Source of the DNA: Marivivens sp.
GTDB taxonomy: Bacteria > Pseudomonadota > Alphaproteobacteria > Rhodobacterales > Rhodobacteraceae
DNA length: 64,000 nucleotides
Reading direction: 5' to 3'
Assembly (NCBI GenBank): GCA_017643845.1
Contig: JAEPMR010000001.1
Location: 62,001-126,000, forward strand
The notes below the pieces were generated by a model. The model was not told the origin of the DNA and searched no databases. It saw only the letters and a list, made by a program, of their open reading frames with translations. A program made the position numbers and the translations under genes. Below, one piece after another: positions 59,425-64,000 of the stretch (its first letter is position 1; each line of letters starts with the position of its first letter).

Positions 59425-59719
59425 CGAACGCTCCGGTCGTATCTGGGCTCATGATCTCGAGTCCGGCACGCACCTCCAACATGCAAGCTTGCTGAACCAC
59501 GCCGTCAATCTCGACAAGGCAGTCAAAACAGGCTCCCATCATGCAGAACGGTGCTCTTGGCGCGCCGGAAACGGGTGTTTTGCGAAAGGCATCGACCCCA
59601 GACGCCAGCAATGCCGCCGCAAGGTTGCTGCCATCCGGCAAGTGCAGAAGCTCTCCGTTAAAAGAGAGTTCCACCCGTTCAACACTGTCCAGTTCAAGAA
59701 AGGGCGAAGCGGTCTTCAC
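59411..59719 (-). CDS. [2Fe-2S] small subunit, HcnA/OoxC-like
   Basis: About 102 residues with the plant-type ferredoxin motif in APFCMMGACFDCLVEIDG followed by QQACM. It links the two flavoprotein subunits. I start at the GTG at 59719 with GGAGG upstream; the longer track ORF reads through the end of the next gene and adds a basic stretch. The start overlaps the DadA-like gene by 26 nt. The small size and position match the gamma-type subunit of opine and D-hydroxyproline dehydrogenases. Confidence 0.88.
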   Translation of the reverse strand: MKTASPFLELDSVERVELSFNGELLHLPDGSNLAAALLASGVDAFRKTPVSGAPRAPFCMMGACFDCLVEIDGVVQQACMLEVRAGLEIMSPDTTGAFDEPA

Positions 59720-60794
59720 TGAACACCTCCAAATCAGGGGCGTTTTGATGCCCTTCCAGCCAGTCGGGTAACAAACGCGCATGCGCCGCCGCGAGTGTAA
59801 TGCCACTGTGACAGGTCACGAGATACGCGCCCGGCATTTCGGCGCTCTCTTGGTAGATCGGCAATCCATCCGGCGACAAAACGCGCAACGCACCCCATGA
59901 CCGCACCAGCTGGGCTTTCGCCAGCGCCGGATATGCCGCAATTGCCTCCGCTGCGAGGCCGGACAATCCGGGCTGGGTCACCCGATCATCACGGCCCACT
60001 TCTTCGTTCGTCGCTCCGATCTGGATACCTCCCTCGTCCACCTGACGCGCGATCAGCGACGGACGGTTGATCAGTTTCGGCAGCTTTTCGGTAATCAGAA
60101 CCTGCCCGCGCTGCGGACGCACTGGCGCCTTGAATCCCAACTTCGGCCCGAGCTGTGCCGCGCCCAGCCCCGCAGACAGCACAACTTTTGCCGCACTGAC
60201 GGTCGTGGAATCCGAACACGATATCTGGAACCCATCCGTTTTGGTGACTTCCGTCACGGTCTTGCCGGTCAAAACATGCCCCCCAAGCCGCCGGACATCA
60301 TCGGCGAGCGCCTGGAGAAGTTTCAAAGGATTTGCATGACCATCCTGATGGTGAAGGATCGCTCCGACCACCTTCGGCCCGATATGCGGCTCCTCTTTGC
60401 GGAGCGCATTATGCCCCAAGACCTCATATGGATAATCGCCACCCAGAGCTTCTTTCAGGACTTCGTATTTCGATACAGTATCCTGAAGCGTTTCCTCGGA
60501 AAAATGGAGGTCATATCCACCGCGCTGTTCGAGCGGAACGCTCAGCCCGGTATTATGCCCAAGCTCCGCCGCAAACTCCGCCCAGAGCGCGGCGGATTGC
60601 TGCGACCACCGAGCGTAGCGGGGTTGCTTCATCCCTTTGGATTGCACCCACACCAGCCCGAAATTTCCCCGACTGGCGCGGAAGGATCCATCATCACCAT
60701 CCAGAACGGTTACCCTGAGACCGCGCTTCAGCAGCCCCCACGCCACCGAGAGGCCAACAACACCTCCTCCGATAATGGCATAATCGGTTTCCAT
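59694..60794 (-). CDS. FAD-dependent D-amino-acid/opine oxidase-like catalytic subunit
   Basis: 366 residues of the DadA/glycine-oxidase fold. The N-terminus DYAIIGGGVVGLSVAWGLLKRGLRVTVLDG is the FAD loop, and VRPQRGQVLITEK and VRSWGALRVLSPDGLPI are family-conserved later motifs. This chain should remove hydride from a C-N bond, giving an imine that RidA then hydrolyses. It corresponds to HcnC/OoxB or the beta subunit of D-hydroxyproline dehydrogenase. It is next to dctP across a 65-base gap with a perfect hairpin. Substrate inferred only from context: a D-amino acid, opine or hydroxyproline-like compound brought in by the TRAP system. Confidence 0.9.
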   Translation of the reverse strand: METDYAIIGGGVVGLSVAWGLLKRGLRVTVLDGDDGSFRASRGNFGLVWVQSKGMKQPRYARWSQQSAALWAEFAAELGHNTGLSVPLEQRGGYDLHFSEETLQDTVSKYEVLKEALGGDYPYEVLGHNALRKEEPHIGPKVVGAILHHQDGHANPLKLLQALADDVRRLGGHVLTGKTVTEVTKTDGFQISCSDSTTVSAAKVVLSAGLGAAQLGPKLGFKAPVRPQRGQVLITEKLPKLINRPSLIARQVDEGGIQIGATNEEVGRDDRVTQPGLSGLAAEAIAAYPALAKAQLVRSWGALRVLSPDGLPIYQESAEMPGAYLVTCHSGITLAAAHARLLPDWLEGHQNAPDLEVFSEDRFALS

Positions 60795-60822
60795 ATTTCC
60801 GTCCTTGGGGTGAATGAGTAGC

Positions 60823-60851
60823 GCGACAGGGCCGATGACCGGCCCTGTCGC
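60823..60851 (-). terminator. Hairpin after dctP
   Basis: GCGACAGGGCC and GGCCCTGTCGC form a perfect eleven-base stem with a seven-base loop. It lacks a T-run and is probably an mRNA-stabilising or attenuating element after the binding-protein gene. Confidence 0.55.
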
Positions 60852-60859
60852 AAGGTAGC

Positions 60860-61858
60860 TCAGTTTGCGGCTGCCGCAACTTCGTCGAGGATCGCCTGTC
60901 CCCAGTCAGCGCCGACATCTTCCAGCACCGCCGGCCAGACATCCGCGCGGGCCTTCGCTGCCATTGCCGCCAGCTCTGCGTCGCTCAATGCAACGACCGT
61001 CGCGCCAAGATCGTCTACGAGCCGCTGTTCGTTGCGCCCCTGATCGGCTTCGGCAACCTCCCAACGTGTCGCCTCAAACGCAGCCGCCTGCTCTTTCAAA
61101 GCGGCCTGATCTTCGTCGGATAGGTCAGCAAGGCTTTCGTTCGAAATGATCATGTACCAGACTTCGAAATGGGTATTTGCGGGGATGTATGTCTTCGTCA
61201 CGTCGCGGAACGAAGCATAGTAGCCCTCTGCACCGGAGCCGATAACCCCATCGACAACACCGGTCTGAACAGCCGTAAAGGCTTCAGAGAACGGAATGGG
61301 CGATGGAATGTAGCCCAGCGCTTCGCCTGTAAGCTGGAAGCTCTTGATCCCCGGAACACGGACTTTGATCCCGTTCGGCTCGACAGAACCCGCATTCGGA
61401 TTGTCGACATTCAGAGAAATGCCACCGAAATAGACGGGATATGCCGCCAGCATCGCGATGTCCTGCTCAGCATAGAGGTCGACCATGACCTCACGTACGA
61501 CGCCACCGGGACCATAGACCGCGCGCGCCTGTTCCCAATTGCCCGCCAGATATGGGAAAGAGCTGATCTGCATTCGCCGGTCAGCAGCAGTTGCTGCGGG
61601 TTGGGTCGCCATATCAATCGCACCAACGCTGATGCGCTCTTGTACGGTCGTATAGTCACCAAGCGCGGATGCCGGGAAAATTTCAATTGTCACATCGCCG
61701 CCCGTCGCCTCAGCGACAGCAGCCGAAAATGCGCGCAGTTCCACATCGATGGTCGCATCTTGAGGGCGCACATGACTCATCTTGAGCTCTTGGGCGCTGG
61801 CATAGCTGCCCAGCGCCATAAGGGCCGCCGCAGCAGTGGTCAGGAATGTATGTTTCAT
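60860..61858 (-). CDS. dctP: TRAP transporter substrate-binding protein DctP-like
   Basis: 332 residues with signal peptide MKHTFLTTAAAALMALGSYASAQE. Typical DctP features: LKMSHVRPQDATIDVELRAFSAAVAEATGGDVTIEIFPASALGDYTTVQERISVGAIDM and a later GIKVRVPGIKSFQLTGEALGYIPSPIPFSEAFTAVQTGVVDGVIG. It delivers an organic acid (or amino-acid-like acid) to the DctQM membrane proteins encoded upstream. The catalytic genes follow in the same direction, making a transport-to-oxidation operon. Substrate unproven. Confidence 0.95.
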   Translation of the reverse strand: MKHTFLTTAAAALMALGSYASAQELKMSHVRPQDATIDVELRAFSAAVAEATGGDVTIEIFPASALGDYTTVQERISVGAIDMATQPAATAADRRMQISSFPYLAGNWEQARAVYGPGGVVREVMVDLYAEQDIAMLAAYPVYFGGISLNVDNPNAGSVEPNGIKVRVPGIKSFQLTGEALGYIPSPIPFSEAFTAVQTGVVDGVIGSGAEGYYASFRDVTKTYIPANTHFEVWYMIISNESLADLSDEDQAALKEQAAAFEATRWEVAEADQGRNEQRLVDDLGATVVALSDAELAAMAAKARADVWPAVLEDVGADWGQAILDEVAAAAN

Positions 61859-61895
61859 TGAGTGTCCTCCTTGTTGAACTTAGATTTCAGGGTGA

Positions 61896-63206
61896 TCAGG
61901 GCGCCACGTCGTAGCCAAAGAAACGCGGCAGAAAGAGCGACAAGTCCGGCCATAGCGATGTCAGGAACACCACCGGCACATAACCGAACAGGATGAGCTT
62001 CATCGCGGGCGGGATGACCTTGGTGACCTTCACCTTGCCGATCCGCGCACCGAGATAGAGAATGGACGCATAGGGGGGTGTGACGCCGCCCATCGCCGTG
62101 TTGACCCCCATGATCGCGGCGAACTGGACCGGGCTCACGCCGATCGCGTTCATAAGCGGAAGAAGCAACGGCGCAATCAGGATAATCGCGGTCACGTCGT
62201 TAACCACCATTCCGACCAGAAACAGCAGGATATTGATGAGGATCAGCAGCAGCACCTTGTTTTCCGTGATCGAGAAGATGCCCGACACAAGCTTCTGCGG
62301 AATACTTTCATAGACGAACATCTGGCTGAGGATCATCGAGAAAAGGATCATCATCATGATCGCGCCCACGGCCGTCGCAGCCTCTTTTCCAGCGAATAGG
62401 AAATTCTCCCAGCGCAATCCCTTGTAGATCAGAAACCCGACTGGCACCGCATAGATCACCGCGACCGCTGCCGCTTCCGTCGGCGTCATGACGCCGCCAT
62501 AAATACCGCCCAGAATGATCACTGGCATCAGAAGCGCAGGGAAAGCATGAAAGCCCCGCCGCGCCACCTCGCCCGAAAGGGTCGAGAATGAGGGTTTATC
62601 ATCCAAAACAAGGTTGAACTTGCGCGACATGACGAGGTTGATCAGAGAAAACGCCACCATGATCAGGAGCCCCGGCCCCAGCGTTGCGAGGAAACAGGCC
62701 AGGATTGAGGTGTCTGTCACCCAGCCATAGACAATCATCGTCACAGAAGGCGGGATCAGCAGGCCAAGGATTGAAGAATTGGCAATCAGAGCCGTCGCAT
62801 ATTCACGCGGATATCCACGCTTCTCCATTTCAGGGATCAACAGAGGCCCGATCGCGGCAATGCCTGTCAAACCAGAACCGGAAATCGCTCCGATCACCGC
62901 GCAGGACACGGCGGCAACAACGCCCAGTCCACCACGAACATGCCCGATGAATGCGTTGACAAACCGTAAGAGCGACGCCGCGATCCCGCTCTCTGACATG
63001 ATCGTCCCCGCAAGGACAAACAGGGGTATCGCGAGCAGAACAGGGTTTCCGAGCTGCTGGAAACCCCAGAGCATCATCCCCTTCATCGTCACATCACCGA
63101 AGAAATACATCACCATCAGCGCGGAACCGAAGCAGTAGGGGAGCGGCACGCCGAGCGTCAGCGTGATGACCAGCACCGCGATTGCAAATAGAGCTATCTC
63201 GATCAT
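61896..63206 (-). CDS. dctM: TRAP transporter large permease DctM
   Basis: 436 residues, the usual DctM size, with about twelve hydrophobic helices. IAIPLFVLAGTIMSESGIAASLLRFVNAFIGHVRGGLGVV and SGSGLTGIAAIGPLLIPEM-type segments, and FAAIMGVNTAMGGVTPPYASILYLGARIGKV near the end, are family-conserved. I start at the ATG at 63206 with GGAG upstream, overlapping the dctQ stop by ATGA; the longer ORF reads through dctQ in another frame. Confidence 0.95.
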   Translation of the reverse strand: MIEIALFAIAVLVITLTLGVPLPYCFGSALMVMYFFGDVTMKGMMLWGFQQLGNPVLLAIPLFVLAGTIMSESGIAASLLRFVNAFIGHVRGGLGVVAAVSCAVIGAISGSGLTGIAAIGPLLIPEMEKRGYPREYATALIANSSILGLLIPPSVTMIVYGWVTDTSILACFLATLGPGLLIMVAFSLINLVMSRKFNLVLDDKPSFSTLSGEVARRGFHAFPALLMPVIILGGIYGGVMTPTEAAAVAVIYAVPVGFLIYKGLRWENFLFAGKEAATAVGAIMMMILFSMILSQMFVYESIPQKLVSGIFSITENKVLLLILINILLFLVGMVVNDVTAIILIAPLLLPLMNAIGVSPVQFAAIMGVNTAMGGVTPPYASILYLGARIGKVKVTKVIPPAMKLILFGYVPVVFLTSLWPDLSLFLPRFFGYDVAP

Positions 63207-63673
63207 GCCGGTTCTCCTGTGCGCAGGGTGCGGATATGGCGCCACAAATGCCATGCGGTGTAGACCATCATCAGGGTAAGCCCCGTAAGCAGTGCGATGT
63301 CGGAATAGAATGTCGGGATGTAGAGCGTCGGGCTTTCGCGCCAGACACGCCATGCATAGCGTGTGTAGTCCCAAGCCCAACTCAGCAGCCAAAGGCCCAC
63401 AATCAGGCTGATGATCTCACCAATGATTGCCAGCACGGTATGTCCGCGCGGGGTCTTGATAAAGATCTCCAGCACATTCGCGCGAATATGCGTATTCTCT
63501 CGGGAGGCATTGACCGACCCAAGGATATAGAGCCACAGCGTGGGATAAAGCATGGTTTCTTCCAGCCCCATCACCGGCACCTGAAGCACATATCGCGTGA
63601 TCACCTGCACAAACTGTCCCAATGCGACCACGCAGATCAGCGCCGTCAGCAGGTATTTGGAAAAAGTGTCCAT
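63203..63673 (-). CDS. dctQ: TRAP transporter small permease DctQ
   Basis: 156 residues with four hydrophobic helices, as expected for DctQ: ~5-25, ~45-60, ~80-105 and ~125-150. TRYVLQVPVMGLEETMLYPTLWLYILGSV contains the conserved EE/LW region of the family. It is the first gene of the minus-strand TRAP/dehydrogenase operon and lies 110 bases from the divergent LysR gene. The ribosome site GGGGGAC precedes the ATG. Confidence 0.92.
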   Translation of the reverse strand: MDTFSKYLLTALICVVALGQFVQVITRYVLQVPVMGLEETMLYPTLWLYILGSVNASRENTHIRANVLEIFIKTPRGHTVLAIIGEIISLIVGLWLLSWAWDYTRYAWRVWRESPTLYIPTFYSDIALLTGLTLMMVYTAWHLWRHIRTLRTGEPA

Positions 63674-63731
63674 TTGTCCCCCAACCCCGCAATCTGTCGT
63701 GCGGGTGTTGTTATCATTTCACTGTACATAA

Positions 63732-63783
63732 GGTATAAAATCAATTTGATAATTTCTTTAAGTCAATAAGTTGAATTTATACC
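63732..63783. promoter_or_regulatory. Inverted repeats in the dctQ-LysR gap
   Basis: This AT-rich gap holds GGTATAAA (63732-63739) and its inverse TTTATACC (63776-63783), the latter touching the LysR start codon. A shorter imperfect palindrome ATCAATTTGAT lies at 63740-63750. Either could be a LysR-type site controlling both directions. Confidence 0.4.
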
Positions 63784-64000
63784 ATGCACCTCTCTTTGCG
63801 ACAGCTCTCGACTTTCCGCGAAGTAATGCGTTCAGGCTCCATCAGCCAAGCCGCCCGCGCACTCGGGCGTACGCAGCCTGCTGTCTCCACCATGATCCAA
63901 ACTCTCGAAGACCAGCTTGGCTTCGCCCTCTTTGTTCGCGCCCAGAGCAAATTGACACCCACGCCAGAGGCGCAATTTTTTCTCGAAGAATGCGAGGACA
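63784..64000 (+). CDS. LysR-family transcriptional regulator (3' partial)
   Basis: Open from the ATG at 63784 to the right edge, so the gene continues beyond the window and is missing from the ORF track. The first 72 residues form a LysR helix-turn-helix: LSLRQLSTFREVMRSGSISQAARALG followed by TQPAVSTMIQTLEDQLGFALF. It probably activates the divergent TRAP/dehydrogenase operon with a co-inducer. No Shine-Dalgarno sequence is visible before the ATG, which directly follows TTTATACC. A leaderless or weak start is possible. Confidence 0.88.
   Translation, partial: MHLSLRQLSTFREVMRSGSISQAARALGRTQPAVSTMIQTLEDQLGFALFVRAQSKLTPTPEAQFFLEECED

Overview
The window looks like a piece of an alphaproteobacterial chromosome or large replicon, most likely from the Rhodobacteraceae/Roseobacter lineage. 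I infer this from the high G+C (judged by eye), the density of ABC, TRAP and tripartite tricarboxylate (TTT) uptake operons, the frcCAK-type sugar cluster, and a narR-narK-narGHJI locus like that of Paracoccus. This is inference from gene content, not a database match. I found no rRNA, tRNA, CRISPR array or insertion sequence. Genes are tightly packed: 4-nt ATGA overlaps are common and no gap exceeds 300 bases.

Layout. (1) 1-3498: end of a fructose-type sugar ABC transporter (permease, ATPase), an FrcK-like P-loop kinase and, convergently, a xylulokinase. (2) 3565-11685, minus strand: a complete sugar/polyol-type ABC transporter (binding protein, two permeases, double ATPase) with an SDR, a beta-hydroxyacid-type dehydrogenase, a ThuA-like protein and, at the end, a sulfotransferase-like protein. 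(3) 11896-21636, plus strand: an unusual regulator joining a DNA-binding domain to a solute-binding-protein domain, then a second SDR, an atypical M24-fold protein, E1 alpha and beta of a 2-oxoacid/acetoin dehydrogenase, a lipoyl protein with a degenerate E2 domain, an aldehyde dehydrogenase, and a separate E2 catalytic protein without lipoyl domain. Regions 2 and 3 diverge from one control region and probably form one catabolic system: import, oxidation by paired SDRs, then thiolytic cleavage/oxidation to acyl-CoA plus an aldehyde. (4) 21680-30836: a tricarboxylate module (TctCBA, CoA-transferase, citryl-CoA-lyase-like enzyme, AbrB-type membrane protein) divergent from the TctD/TctE two-component system and an accessory binding protein.

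(5) 31420-38685: an iolD-like TPP hydrolase divergent from an aldehyde dehydrogenase, HpcH/HpaI aldolase, D-2-hydroxyacid dehydrogenase, Gfo/Idh/MocA oxidoreductase and RpiR regulator. The rest of the inositol pathway is absent. (6) 38682-52114: anaerobic nitrate respiration, with a Crp/Fnr regulator of NarR type, two separate NarK transporters, narGHJI, a parvulin-type PPIase, moeA and a DUF2478-like protein. FNR-type sites lie in the narR-narK gap. (7) 52181-57674: a LacI-regulated oligosaccharide ABC transporter without its own ATPase, plus a glycoside hydrolase with no signal peptide. (8) 57681-64000: a TRAP transporter with a three-part FAD/[2Fe-2S] amino-acid/opine-type dehydrogenase and RidA, divergent from a LysR regulator cut by the window edge.

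The most interesting material is region 3: the split E2 with one lipoyl-bearing, catalytically degenerate half and one lipoyl-free catalytic half, the M24-fold protein with a substituted metal ligand, and the one-component HTH-SBP regulator.
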